A DNA stretch of 30,516 bases. It comes from Mycoplasma sp. CAG:611 (GTDB lineage: Bacteria; Bacillota_I; Bacilli_A; RF39; UBA660). Positions within the stretch are counted from its first letter, which is position 1; the number at the start of each line of letters is the position of its first letter. Position numbers and translations under genes: made by a program. Positions 22,187 to 30,181 of the stretch are shown one piece after another. The notes under the pieces are model-generated. The model had not been told where the DNA came from and did not search any database. It saw only the letters and a list, made by a program, of their open reading frames with translations. The stretch spans positions 9,012-39,527 of the forward strand of contig HF999778.1 of assembly GCA_000434175.1 (NCBI GenBank), written 5' to 3'.

Positions 22187-22996
22187 ATGTTAGAATTTTT
22201 TAATAATTTAAATAGTATTGAGCAAACATTAATAGCTACTTTATTTACATGGAGTATAACAGCACTTGGAGCTGCGCTTGTATTTTGTTTTAAAAAAATA
22301 AATAAGAATTTACTTGATGCAATGCTTGGTTTTTCTGCAGGAGTTATGATCGCAGCATCCTTTTTTTCACTTATTAGTCCATCAATTGAAATGGCTACTA
22401 GTTTAAATTTAAACGCGTGGTTAACTGCTTTTATTGGATTTATGGGTGGAGGGATTCTTCTTTTTATTGGGGATAAATTATATGATAAAATCTCCACTAA
22501 AAAAGAAAGGAAAGATAAAAAAGATAAAACGAGTTTAAAAAGAGCAATAATGTTAGTTGTATCTATAACACTTCACAATATTCCAGAAGGCATGGCAATT
22601 GGTGTAGCATTTGGCTCTATTATATATGGTCTTGATGGTGCCACAACTACAACTGCTTGTGTTTTAGCATTAGGAATAGGTATTCAAAATTTTCCTGAAG
22701 GTACTGCTGTTTCACTTCCTCTTTTAAGAGAAGGATTTTCAAGAAAGAAAGCATTCTTTTTAGGACAATTAAGTGGCATAGTTGAACCCATAGCGGGAGT
22801 AATCGGAGCAATTTTAGTAATTAAAGTTAGATATCTGCTTCCTTATTTACTTGCCTTTGCTGCAGGTGCCATGATATATGTTGTAGTTCAAGAATTAATA
22901 CCAGAAAGTCAAACGAACAAGAAAAAAGAGCTTATGGCCCTATTTACTTTAATTGGATTTTCTTTTATGATGATTTTAGATGTAGCTTTAAGTTAG
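22187..22996 (+). CDS. ZIP family divalent metal (zinc) transporter
   Basis: 269 aa, about eight membrane segments. Imports Zn2+ or related ions across the cytoplasmic membrane. The metal path motifs are complete: HNIPEGMAIG (130-139) in TM4 and QNFPEGTAVS (167-176) in TM5. A Lys/Asp-rich cytoplasmic loop (STKKERKDKKDKTSLKR) lies between TM3 and TM4, where ZIPs usually have a metal-binding His loop; no His is present. GufA/ZupT-like by length and motif. Strong SD TTTGGAGG. The gene is convergent with the ABC exporter and has its own terminator. Confidence 0.92.
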   Translation: MLEFFNNLNSIEQTLIATLFTWSITALGAALVFCFKKINKNLLDAMLGFSAGVMIAASFFSLISPSIEMATSLNLNAWLTAFIGFMGGGILLFIGDKLYDKISTKKERKDKKDKTSLKRAIMLVVSITLHNIPEGMAIGVAFGSIIYGLDGATTTTACVLALGIGIQNFPEGTAVSLPLLREGFSRKKAFFLGQLSGIVEPIAGVIGAILVIKVRYLLPYLLAFAAGAMIYVVVQELIPESQTNKKKELMALFTLIGFSFMMILDVALS

Positions 22997-23009
22997 CTAC
23001 ATTTTTTTA
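22980..23009. terminator. Terminator of the ZIP transporter gene
   Basis: ATGTAGCT / AGCTACAT with a 7-nt loop, then TTTTTTT on the plus strand. The stop codons of both convergent genes lie in it. Confidence 0.85.
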
Positions 23010-24753
23010 TTTCCATTTCATATAAATTTTTATATTCTTTATTTTTTTGTAACAATTCTTCATGTGTTCCTTCATCTATTACTTTTCCATTATCTATAAA
23101 ATAAATTTTATCTGAATTAATAATCGTAGATAATCTATGTGCTATTATTAACATTGTATAATTACCTTTCATATTATTAATTGACTTTTGAATTAAACTT
23201 TGTGTTTCATTATCTAAAGCACTTGTTGCTTCATCAAATAAAATTATTTTAGTTTGTCTTAAAAGTGCTCTTGCTATAGCAAGTCTTTGTCTTTGACCTC
23301 CCGATAAAACAACTCCGCCTTCTCCTACAACTGTATCGTATTTATTAGGAAGTGACATAATAAAATCATGAATACATGCTATCTTACATACCTCTTTTAT
23401 TTTTTTATCACTAGCAGATTTATTTATAATTCTTAAATTATCTTTTATACTCATATTAAATATATATGGATTTTGCATAACAAGTGAAATATTATTTCTT
23501 ATTGACGCTTCATCTAAACTATTTATATCATAATCATCAATAAATATCATATTATTATCTACATTATACATCTTATTAATAAGAGCAAAAATAGTCGTTT
23601 TTCCACTTCCACTTTTACCTACAAATCCAATTGTTTGATTAGGTAATGCTTCAAAATTAACATTATTTAATACTTTATTTTTACCATTATAAGAAAAACT
23701 AACATTTTTAAAAGTTATCTTTCCTAAACATTTATTAATATGAATCGTTCCATAATGCTCTTTTTTATACTTTTCTTTATCTATAAGTTCAAATACTCTA
23801 ACAGCAGAAACATTAAAATCTTCTAAAAGATCAATTGTTCTTGTAATTTCATTAATTAAATAAAAAGCATCATTTCTATACATATATATTATAATAAATG
23901 TTTCAATTGTTAAATTATTTATTCTAACTAAAATACATCCCAAAACTATAAGTAAAAATTTTAAAATACTATAAGTATTATCAGCAAATACATCAAATTT
24001 AAAACTTACCTTTGCTGTTTCTAATTTATTATCTATTACCTTATTTACATTTTCTTCAATTAAAGCAATAGAGTTTTCTTTAGAATTTAAAACTTTAATA
24101 TCTCTCATTCCACGAATAAATTCATTAACAAAGCCTGTATTTTTTTCTTCTAATTCATGATATTTTTCTCTTAATTTTACTACTTTTATCGTTCTTCTTT
24201 CTTGAATTATATATTTACATATCATACTAAATATCATAAAACAAAACATTATTTTATTTAAAGCAAATATTGTTATTAAAACACCAAGACTCGATAAAGC
24301 CGAAAAAATACTTGTATTTAAAGAAGAAAATATTCTTGATATATCTCTTGTATCTCTTCTTAATCTTTCAATAAAAATTCCTGAATTGGTTTTATCAAAT
24401 TCTTTTGTTTCAAGATTAAATATTTCTTTTAATAATTCCATTTGAATACTTAAAACTACTTTTTCATTCATTTTAGAAAATAATAAATGATCTAAATTAT
24501 GGAAAATACATTCACATACTTCAAATATTAAAATAATTAAAGCAATTATAAGAATTTTATTTAAATTACCATTTGTTAAATAAATCATAAGTTTAGCACT
24601 TAATAAGGGTCCAAGTACACTAAGAACTGTTATTATAAGTGTTAATAAAACATTTAAAAAAACTTGTTTTTTATATGGTTTTAAATATTTAATTGTTCTT
24701 TTTAAATTTTTTAAAGCTTCCTTTAAATTTAATTTTTCTTTATTTTCTTTCAT
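22993..24753 (-). CDS. ABC exporter, fused membrane and ATPase domains
   Basis: 586 aa half-transporter (MsbA/LmrA-like layout). Six membrane segments in the first 310 residues, then the nucleotide-binding domain: Walker A FVGKSGSGKTT, Q-loop VMQNPYIF, signature LSGGQRQRLAIARALLRQ, Walker B KIILFDEATSALD and H-loop IAHRLST. All catalytic residues are present. Substrate is not evident; such single half-transporters usually form homodimers that export drugs, lipids or peptides. No peptidase domain and no bacteriocin genes nearby. Start ATG at 24753 with SD AAGGGTG; a GTG at 24765 overlaps that site. It lies 36 nt after ffh and could be read through from it. Confidence 0.92.
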   Translation of the reverse strand: MKENKEKLNLKEALKNLKRTIKYLKPYKKQVFLNVLLTLIITVLSVLGPLLSAKLMIYLTNGNLNKILIIALIILIFEVCECIFHNLDHLLFSKMNEKVVLSIQMELLKEIFNLETKEFDKTNSGIFIERLRRDTRDISRIFSSLNTSIFSALSSLGVLITIFALNKIMFCFMIFSMICKYIIQERRTIKVVKLREKYHELEEKNTGFVNEFIRGMRDIKVLNSKENSIALIEENVNKVIDNKLETAKVSFKFDVFADNTYSILKFLLIVLGCILVRINNLTIETFIIIYMYRNDAFYLINEITRTIDLLEDFNVSAVRVFELIDKEKYKKEHYGTIHINKCLGKITFKNVSFSYNGKNKVLNNVNFEALPNQTIGFVGKSGSGKTTIFALINKMYNVDNNMIFIDDYDINSLDEASIRNNISLVMQNPYIFNMSIKDNLRIINKSASDKKIKEVCKIACIHDFIMSLPNKYDTVVGEGGVVLSGGQRQRLAIARALLRQTKIILFDEATSALDNETQSLIQKSINNMKGNYTMLIIAHRLSTIINSDKIYFIDNGKVIDEGTHEELLQKNKEYKNLYEMEIKKCS

Positions 24754-24789
24754 AAACAAATACACCCTTTATAATTCTTTTATTTATTT

Positions 24790-26097
24790 TTAAAATGGTA
24801 ATTTCATATTTCCATTTGAAAGCATTTTCATCATTTTCTTAGATTGTTCAAATTGTGTAAGTAATCTATTTACTTCCATTACATTTCTTCCACTACCTTT
24901 TGCAATTCTTTCTTTTCTTGATGCTTTTAATATTTCAGGGTGTTTTCTTTCATAAGGTGTCATTGATAAAATAATAGCTTCGATATGTGCTAAATCTTTA
25001 GGATTAATATTTACATTATTAAGTCCCATTTTACTAGCACCAGGTATTAATTTTAAAAGATTTTCAAGTGGTCCTAATTTTTTTATTTGTTTCATTTGTG
25101 ATAAAAAATCTTCTAAATCAAACTTTCCTTTTTGCATTTTTTTAAGGGATTTTTCTGCTTCTTTTTCATCAATTGCTTCATTTGCTTTATCTACAATTGA
25201 TAAAATATCACCCATTCCCAAAATACGAGAGGCCATACGATCAGGATAAAAATAACTAATTCCATCCATCTTTTCAGAATCTCCGATAAACTTAATCGGA
25301 ACATTAGTTAAATGTCTAACTGATAAAGCAACTCCTCCCCTTGTATCACCATCAAGTTTAGTTAAAATTACACCAGTTAAATCAAGCTTTGAATTAAAAC
25401 CTGTTATTACATTAATCGCATCTTGTCCCATCATTGAATCAATTACAAGTAATGTTTCTTCTGGTTTTACAAGATTTTTTATACTTTGTAATTCATCCAT
25501 TAATTTATCATCTATATGAAGTCTACCTGCTGTATCTATTAAAACATAATCATAGCCATTTTCTTTAGCATAACAAACACCATTTTTAGCAATACTAACA
25601 GCATCTTTACTATCTTCAGAATACACAGGTATATTAAGTTCTTTTCCTATTTGTTTTAATTGTTCTATTGCGGCAGGTCTATATATATCACAAGCCACTA
25701 AAAGTGGTTTTTTATTATGTTTTTTTCTTAATAAATTAGCAAGTTTCCCAATTGTTGTTGTTTTACCACTTCCTTGAAGACCCACAAGCATTAAACAAGC
25801 AGGATTACCATTTAAATTTAAAGGTGTATTAACACCTCCAAGAAGTTCTACTAAAGAATCTCTTATTATTCCTACAAACATTTCTCCAGGTGTTAAACTT
25901 TTTTTAACTTCTTCTCCTAAAGCTTTTTCACGAACAACACTAGTAAATTCTTTTACTACCTTATAATTAACATCAGCTTCAAGAAGAGCAAGTCTAACTT
26001 CTCTTACCATTGAATCTATATTTTCTTCAGTTATTTTTCCATAACCTTTTATATTTTTTATTGCATTTTGTAATCTATCACTAAGTGTTTCAAACAT
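24790..26097 (-). CDS. ffh: Signal recognition particle protein Ffh
   Basis: 435 aa GTPase that, with 4.5S/6S-type SRP RNA and FtsY, targets membrane proteins. N domain (ETLSDRLQNAIKNIKGYGKI), G domain with G1 GLQGSGKTTTIGKLA, DTAGRLHIDDKLMDE and TKLDGDTRGG, then the Met-rich M domain (GKFDLEDFLSQMKQIKKLG, KHPEILKASRKERIAKGSG, ending KMMKMLSNGNMKLPF). Start ATG at 26097 with SD AAAGGATGAT; the ATG at 26106 lies inside that site. The usual upstream ylxM is absent; instead RNase III and a PAP2 phosphatase precede it. Consensus -10 TATAAT lies just upstream with a poor -35. Confidence 0.97.
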   Translation of the reverse strand: MFETLSDRLQNAIKNIKGYGKITEENIDSMVREVRLALLEADVNYKVVKEFTSVVREKALGEEVKKSLTPGEMFVGIIRDSLVELLGGVNTPLNLNGNPACLMLVGLQGSGKTTTIGKLANLLRKKHNKKPLLVACDIYRPAAIEQLKQIGKELNIPVYSEDSKDAVSIAKNGVCYAKENGYDYVLIDTAGRLHIDDKLMDELQSIKNLVKPEETLLVIDSMMGQDAINVITGFNSKLDLTGVILTKLDGDTRGGVALSVRHLTNVPIKFIGDSEKMDGISYFYPDRMASRILGMGDILSIVDKANEAIDEKEAEKSLKKMQKGKFDLEDFLSQMKQIKKLGPLENLLKLIPGASKMGLNNVNINPKDLAHIEAIILSMTPYERKHPEILKASRKERIAKGSGRNVMEVNRLLTQFEQSKKMMKMLSNGNMKLPF

Positions 26098-26157
26098 ATT
26101 TATCATCCTTTCAATTACATATTATATTTTATCAAAAAAATAATAAAAAATAAAGAA

Positions 26158-26205
26158 AACTCAAGGATTTTTTCCTTGAGTTATGTCATAAATTCCTCAT
26201 GACAT
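26158..26205 (-). terminator. Tandem hairpins between the PAP2 gene and ffh
   Basis: On the minus strand, first ATGTCAT / ATGACAT (26183-26205), then AACTCAAGGA / TCCTTGAGTT (26158-26182) followed by a long T-rich run. The second is a strong terminator for the rnc-PAP2 unit. The first has no T tail of its own and may be an extra structural element. Confidence 0.75.
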
Positions 26206-26231
26206 TATTATATTATGCAAAAATAATTATT

Positions 26232-26894
26232 TTATTCATCAAAAAGTAATTTTTTTAAATCAAATTTAAGAATAAATTTACAAAAAGTCTTATCACTATA
26301 TTTTTCTAACAATTTATAGATAAGATTTGTTATTAAATATGCGATAAAGGCCGAGATTAATCCTACGATTATTCCAAATAAAACATCACTTGGATAGTGA
26401 ACCATCAAATAATTTCTAGCCATTCCTATTAAAATAATAGGTATAATACATAAATATTTTTTCTTACTTTTACATAACAACATAATACTTATCATTCCTG
26501 CGGCAACACTTGTAGCATGTCCTGATGGAAAGCTAAATTCACTTTCATTAACACTTCCAACAAACTTCCACCATGTATTAAAAATACTAGTTTCATCTAT
26601 GAAAGGTCTTGGTCTAGCAATTAAATCTTTTAAAATAAAATTAGTTATAATTGCACCACAGCAAACTGCCCCAAACATACATATTCCAACTTTTCTTGTT
26701 TTTTTAAATAACATTAATATTATTGCTATTAAAAGTAATAATATTCCTTTTTCTGTTATTAAACTTAAAAAATTAAATAATGGCGTTAAAAAGTTTCCTA
26801 AACTCTCAGCAAGTTTATGTAAAAAACTTAAAATGTTATAATCATAATTATAAAATATCTTATTAATACTTTCTGCTACAGTTAAAAAATTCAT
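26232..26894 (-). CDS. PAP2-family membrane phosphatase
   Basis: 220 aa, about five or six membrane segments. Phosphatidic acid phosphatase/undecaprenyl-pyrophosphatase type. The three-part active site is complete: KDLIARPRP (KX6RP, 89-97), PSGH (123-126), and RNYLMVHYPSD with Arg160, His166 and Asp170. The positions face the outside, as in PgpB/BcrC-like enzymes that recycle lipid carriers. SD AAGAGG before the ATG at 26894, 15 nt after rnc, so the two share a transcript. A cytoplasmic Lys-rich tail ends the protein. Substrate (undecaprenyl-PP or phosphatidate) cannot be told by eye. Confidence 0.92.
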   Translation of the reverse strand: MNFLTVAESINKIFYNYDYNILSFLHKLAESLGNFLTPLFNFLSLITEKGILLLLIAIILMLFKKTRKVGICMFGAVCCGAIITNFILKDLIARPRPFIDETSIFNTWWKFVGSVNESEFSFPSGHATSVAAGMISIMLLCKSKKKYLCIIPIILIGMARNYLMVHYPSDVLFGIIVGLISAFIAYLITNLIYKLLEKYSDKTFCKFILKFDLKKLLFDE

Positions 26895-26909
26895 ATACTA
26901 CCTCTTTTC

Positions 26910-27578
26910 TTATTTATTTGCTAATAATTCTAATGCTTTTTTTGCAGCATTTTGTTCTGCTTCTTTTTTACTTCCGCCTTCACCAACACCATATACAATA
27001 TCATCTACTTTTACCTCAACTTTAAAATATTTATGATGTGAAGGTCCACTTTCTTCAAGTAAAACATATTCCATAGATTTTTTATCAGTTTGTACTGCTT
27101 CTTGAAGAGCACTTTTATAATCACTAAAAAATACTTTACTTTTATCTTCAATATAAGGAACAATTATACTAAGTGCAACTTCTTTAACTTTCTCATAACC
27201 CAAGTCTAAATATATCGCTCCCATAAGAGCTTCAAATACATCAGCAACTATGGCTTTTTTATATTTTCCCCCAGTTACTATTTCCCCATGCCCTACTTTT
27301 ATGTAATTACTAAATCCTAAATCCATACCATATTCATATAAAGCATTTTCGCAAACATAGCTAGCCCTTATTTTAGTCATTTCTCCTTCTTTATATAATT
27401 TACTATTATATAAGTAATCAGAAACAACTAAATCTACGATTGCATCTCCTAAAAACTCTAATCTTTCATAAGATTCAGTATGTATATGTTCAAATGAATA
27501 AGATGAATGAGTAAAAGCTTGATAATATAACTTTATATTATTAGGTACTACTCCTATTTTATTTAATAACTCTTCCAA
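26910..27578 (-). CDS. rnc: Ribonuclease III
   Basis: 222 aa from the chosen start. Cleaves double-stranded RNA (rRNA precursors, SRP RNA precursor, mRNAs). Seen: AFTHSSYSFEH, signature ERLEFLGDAIVDLVVSDYL with the metal-binding acids, ADVFEALMGAIYLDLG (catalytic Asp and Glu), then a C-terminal dsRNA-binding domain (DYKSALQEAVQ, GPSHHKYFKVEVKVDD, GGSKKEAEQNAAKKAL). The TTG at 27578 has SD AAAGGAG at 8 nt; the frame extends to an ATG at 27611 that lacks a site, so the shorter form is preferred. Co-transcribed with the PAP2 gene. Its nearness to ffh echoes the rnc-smc-ftsY-ffh region of Bacillus with genes lost. Confidence 0.96.
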   Translation of the reverse strand: MEELLNKIGVVPNNIKLYYQAFTHSSYSFEHIHTESYERLEFLGDAIVDLVVSDYLYNSKLYKEGEMTKIRASYVCENALYEYGMDLGFSNYIKVGHGEIVTGGKYKKAIVADVFEALMGAIYLDLGYEKVKEVALSIIVPYIEDKSKVFFSDYKSALQEAVQTDKKSMEYVLLEESGPSHHKYFKVEVKVDDIVYGVGEGGSKKEAEQNAAKKALELLANK

Positions 27579-27637
27579 TTTAAATTCTCCTTTCTTACTT
27601 AATCTTACCATATTTTTATAAAAATTAGAACTTATAA

Positions 27638-27666
27638 TTGATAAATTCTTAAATTAATAGTAAAAT
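27638..27666 (+). promoter_or_regulatory. Promoter of the yidD operon
   Basis: TTGATA (27638-27643), 17-nt spacer, TAAAAT (27661-27666), with SD GGTGA just after. The 5' UTR would be very short (about 10 nt). Confidence 0.6.
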
Positions 27667-27682
27667 AATATTGGTGAAAGAT

Positions 27683-27907
27683 ATGAAACACCTTGCAATT
27701 TTTTTTATAAAAATTTATCAAAAAATACCAGGTCCTTGGCATAATATGTGTAAATTCACACCTACTTGTTCGAACTATGCAATCGAATCATACCAAACTT
27801 ATGGTTTTTTTAAAGGAACTTATTTAACAATAAAAAGATTATTAAAATGTGGTCCATGGTCTAAACCAGGTTATGATCCTGTACCAAAAAAGGAGAAAAA
27901 ATTATGA
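27683..27907 (+). CDS. yidD: Membrane protein insertion efficiency factor YidD
   Basis: 74 aa peripheral membrane protein helping YidC/SecYEG insertion. Full family pattern: FFIKIYQKIPGPWHNMCKFTPTCSNYAIESYQTYGFFKGTYLTIKRLLKCGPWSKPGYDPVP with the three conserved Cys. Start ATG at 27683 with SD TTGGTGA; upstream TTG and GTG codons at 27671-27676 lie in that site. In most bacteria yidD is beside rnpA and yidC; here it is first in an unusual operon with a ZnuA-like lipoprotein (4-nt ATGA overlap) and an unknown protein. Confidence 0.95.
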   Translation: MKHLAIFFIKIYQKIPGPWHNMCKFTPTCSNYAIESYQTYGFFKGTYLTIKRLLKCGPWSKPGYDPVPKKEKKL

Positions 27908-28770
27908 AAAAAAAGATATTAACAATATTGTTAATTATAACAATAACATTACTTACCGGATGTATTAAAAGATATGATATGGAAGGAATAAATATTATTA
28001 CTACTATTTATCCAATTGAATATGTAACAAAAAGATTATATGGCGAAAGTGCTAACATTAAAAGTATTTATCCAAATGGTGTAGATATTAATGAATATAA
28101 ACTAACTAATAAACAATTAAAAGACTTTAGTAATAACGATTTACTTATTTACAATGGAAATAGTACTGACAGAGAATACGCAACAGTTATTTTACAAAAA
28201 AACAAAAATATTAAAATAATTGATGCTAGTTATGGATTAGAAGAAACATATGCTAAAAGTGATATATGGTTAAATCCTTCAAATATATTAATGCTAGCAC
28301 AAAACATTAAACAAGAATTATCAGATTATATTGAAAACCCTTATTTAAAACAAGAAATAAATAATAACTATAAACTACTAAAACTTGATATATCAGAACT
28401 TGATACAGAACTTAACAGAACTGCTAAAAACTCTAATAATAAAAAAATTATTTCTTATGATGAATCATTAAAATTCTTAGAAAAATATGGTTTTGAAGTT
28501 ATAAACTTAACTAAAAATGGTAAAGAAATAGATAGTAATATAAAACTTGCTACTTCTTTATTAAATAATAAATCACTATCTTATATTTTCGTAAATGAAT
28601 GGACTAAAGATAATGAATTAGTAACAAAATTAACTAAAGAAACATCTTCAAAAACATTATTATTTAAAAGCTTAGCAACAATTACAGATGAAGATATAAA
28701 TAAAAATGAAGACTATATTTCAATAATGAATTATAATATTTCCAACTTAAAAGAAGAAACATATAAATAA
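27904..28770 (+). CDS. ZnuA-like lipoprotein lacking the metal-binding histidines
   Basis: 288 aa. Lipobox LLTGC (lipidated Cys20), then the fold of cluster A-I (zinc/manganese) solute-binding proteins: INIITTIYPIEYVTKRLYG, SIYPNGVDINEYKLTNKQLK, NDLLIYNGNS, SDIWLNPSNIL, ISYDESLKFLEKYGFEVINL. In true ZnuA the matching spots are PHxxEPT, DPHxWLDP and SHDAF; here all three His are replaced (Asn/Glu region, Asp, Tyr). The fold is thus kept but zinc binding by the usual triad is not possible. No permease or ATPase gene is adjacent. The start overlaps the yidD stop (ATGA) with SD AAGGAG. It may bind another ligand or serve as a surface protein. Confidence 0.85.
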   Translation: MKKKILTILLIITITLLTGCIKRYDMEGINIITTIYPIEYVTKRLYGESANIKSIYPNGVDINEYKLTNKQLKDFSNNDLLIYNGNSTDREYATVILQKNKNIKIIDASYGLEETYAKSDIWLNPSNILMLAQNIKQELSDYIENPYLKQEINNNYKLLKLDISELDTELNRTAKNSNNKKIISYDESLKFLEKYGFEVINLTKNGKEIDSNIKLATSLLNNKSLSYIFVNEWTKDNELVTKLTKETSSKTLLFKSLATITDEDINKNEDYISIMNYNISNLKEETYK

Positions 28771-28780
28771 GGAGTCTAAT

Positions 28781-29437
28781 ATGGAAAAAGAACCATTAAG
28801 TTATTTAAAACTATTTGAATTTATAAAAGAACATGGTAATGAAAGTTTATTAATTTTTCTTGAAGATTATAAACATTTAGAAGAAAAAGATTTATTAAAT
28901 TTATTTCTATTTGAAAATAATGATTTATTAAAAAAATTATTAAAAGATAATAAGAAAGTAATTGAATTTCTAAGAAGTTTAAAAACACGATTACCTATAG
29001 AAAATAAATATTTTAAACAAAATGTTGAGCATTCAATAGAAAATATAGATACATATATTAATAATATGAAACTATTAGATAGCTTAAATATTGATAATAT
29101 AAAATTCCCTGATAAAAGATTAATATTTACATTTAAATTAATAAAACATGGTAATTCCATTGTTAACTTAAATAAACAATATAGTGATATAGATGTAAAT
29201 TATATTGTTGAAGATAGTTTAAAATTAAATCAAGATAATGTTTCATTTAGATATGAACTATTTAATCCAAACTATATTATTGATATTAAAAATGATTACA
29301 TAAACGATACATCAAATAAAACAATTTATTTAACTAATTTAGGTACAGATTTATCAACAATTCCTAAACTTAAAGAATTAGAAAGTAAACAAGTACCTGA
29401 AACTCTTACAAGACATTTAAAAAGAATTAGCAACTAA
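28781..29437 (+). CDS. Unrecognised cytoplasmic protein, last gene of the yidD operon
   Basis: 218 aa, no signal or membrane segment. Not recognised. The first 80 residues are helical and Leu-rich (YLKLFEFIKEHGNESLLIFLE, LLNLFLFENNDLLKKLLKD). A middle helix (NVEHSIENIDTYINNMKLLD) leads to a beta-rich end (RLIFTFKLIKHGNSIVNLNK, then NKTIYLTNLGTDLSTIPKL). SD AAGGAG at 28770-28775, 10 nt after the lipoprotein gene stop; a terminator follows, so it closes the operon. Codon use is normal for the window. No functional proposal. Confidence 0.85.
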   Translation: MEKEPLSYLKLFEFIKEHGNESLLIFLEDYKHLEEKDLLNLFLFENNDLLKKLLKDNKKVIEFLRSLKTRLPIENKYFKQNVEHSIENIDTYINNMKLLDSLNIDNIKFPDKRLIFTFKLIKHGNSIVNLNKQYSDIDVNYIVEDSLKLNQDNVSFRYELFNPNYIIDIKNDYINDTSNKTIYLTNLGTDLSTIPKLKELESKQVPETLTRHLKRISN

Positions 29438-29450
29438 TTCTTTTATTTTA
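29420..29450 (+). terminator. Terminator of the yidD operon
   Basis: AAAAGAATTAG, loop CAA, CTAATTCTTTT, then TATTTT. The stop codon lies in the loop region. Confidence 0.85.
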
Positions 29451-29453
29451 CAT

Positions 29454-29838
29454 TTATAATCCAAGTGTATATGGATTACTACTTGTTAGTGTTCCTTCAT
29501 TTGAACTGATGATGTTAGATATAGAACTGACCGGTCATTCATCTACTTTTAAATTATATAGCCAGTTTGTATCATTACATACTTTTATGTCTTTTGTTTT
29601 TTTCCTGATAAATATACTGCATTATCTTTAATATAAAATTCTGTCATAATTTTATCTTCACAATTACCGCTTACATAGAAGCAATACATTACTGCTATTT
29701 TTCTTGTAAAACTATTTAGATTTGTTACGTAATTAATAACTTTTTACATCACTATTATGTATATTTTTCTTTTATAACTATATAATTATACCTCTGTTGT
29801 TTGAAATGTTTTTATAAATGATCCAGTCTATTCTTCAT
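29454..29838 (-). pseudogene. Decayed gene of unknown family
   Basis: Minus strand. A strong SD (GGAGGTTT) and ATG at 29838 start a frame that stops after 8 codons. Readable blocks then continue in different frames: TGSFIKTFQTTEV; VINYVTNLNSFTRKIAVMYC with FYVSGNCEDKIMTEFYIKDN and AVYLSGKK; KDIKVCNDTNWLYNLKVDE; and a final SISNIISSNEGTLTSSNPYT-LGL before a stop at 29454-29456. At least two frameshifts and several stops separate them. Codon use in the blocks is that of a real gene. A promoter TTGACA-17-TTAATT (29873-29901) still precedes it. The two Cys-containing blocks suggest a secreted or pilin-like C-terminal domain, but I do not recognise the family. Confidence 0.65.
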
Positions 29839-29910
29839 TTTCTAAACCTCCAAGAAAAAATTTGGCATTTGAAATTAAACTTTTTGATTGGACTATGTCA
29901 ATATTTTTCT

Positions 29911-29941
29911 TTGCACTTTTTAACAATTATTTCATACAATA
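29911..29941 (+). promoter_or_regulatory. Promoter of the 29966 gene: SigA-like and SigK-like readings
   Basis: SigA reading: TTGCAC (29911-29916), 18-nt spacer, TACAAT (29935-29940). SigK reading: AC (29915-29916), 16-nt spacer, CATACAATA (29933-29941). The two overlap exactly. Confidence 0.45.
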
Positions 29942-29965
29942 AAATAGGAAGAAGGATTGATATAT

Positions 29966-30181
29966 TTGAATAAATCTAAACATGGTTTTTTCTGTAATTG
30001 TAATACTTGTAAATATAAAAGAAGAACTAGTGGTTGTTATCTAGCCTTCTTAGGATTTTGGTTACTTATAATAATATATCAATCATTCTTACTTATCTTT
30101 TTTACAGTTACTTCTTATGCAATTTTATTATTTATTGAAATAATACTATTCTTTGTATTATTAATTAGAATTATACTGTAA
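29966..30181 (+). CDS. Small Cys-rich protein with two membrane segments
   Basis: 71 aa. The N-terminal head NKSKHGFFCNCNTCKYKRR has CxCxxC, a likely metal- or redox-active knuckle, with a fourth Cys just after (SGCYLAFLGF). Two hydrophobic segments follow (about residues 28-46 and 48-70) with almost no loop. The positively charged head should stay in the cytoplasm. Family not recognised. The start is the TTG at 29966 with SD GAAGGA at 9 nt; a TTG at 29957 overlaps that site. A terminator at 30210-30230 follows, inside the convergent gene. Confidence 0.7.
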   Translation: MNKSKHGFFCNCNTCKYKRRTSGCYLAFLGFWLLIIIYQSFLLIFFTVTSYAILLFIEIILFFVLLIRIIL

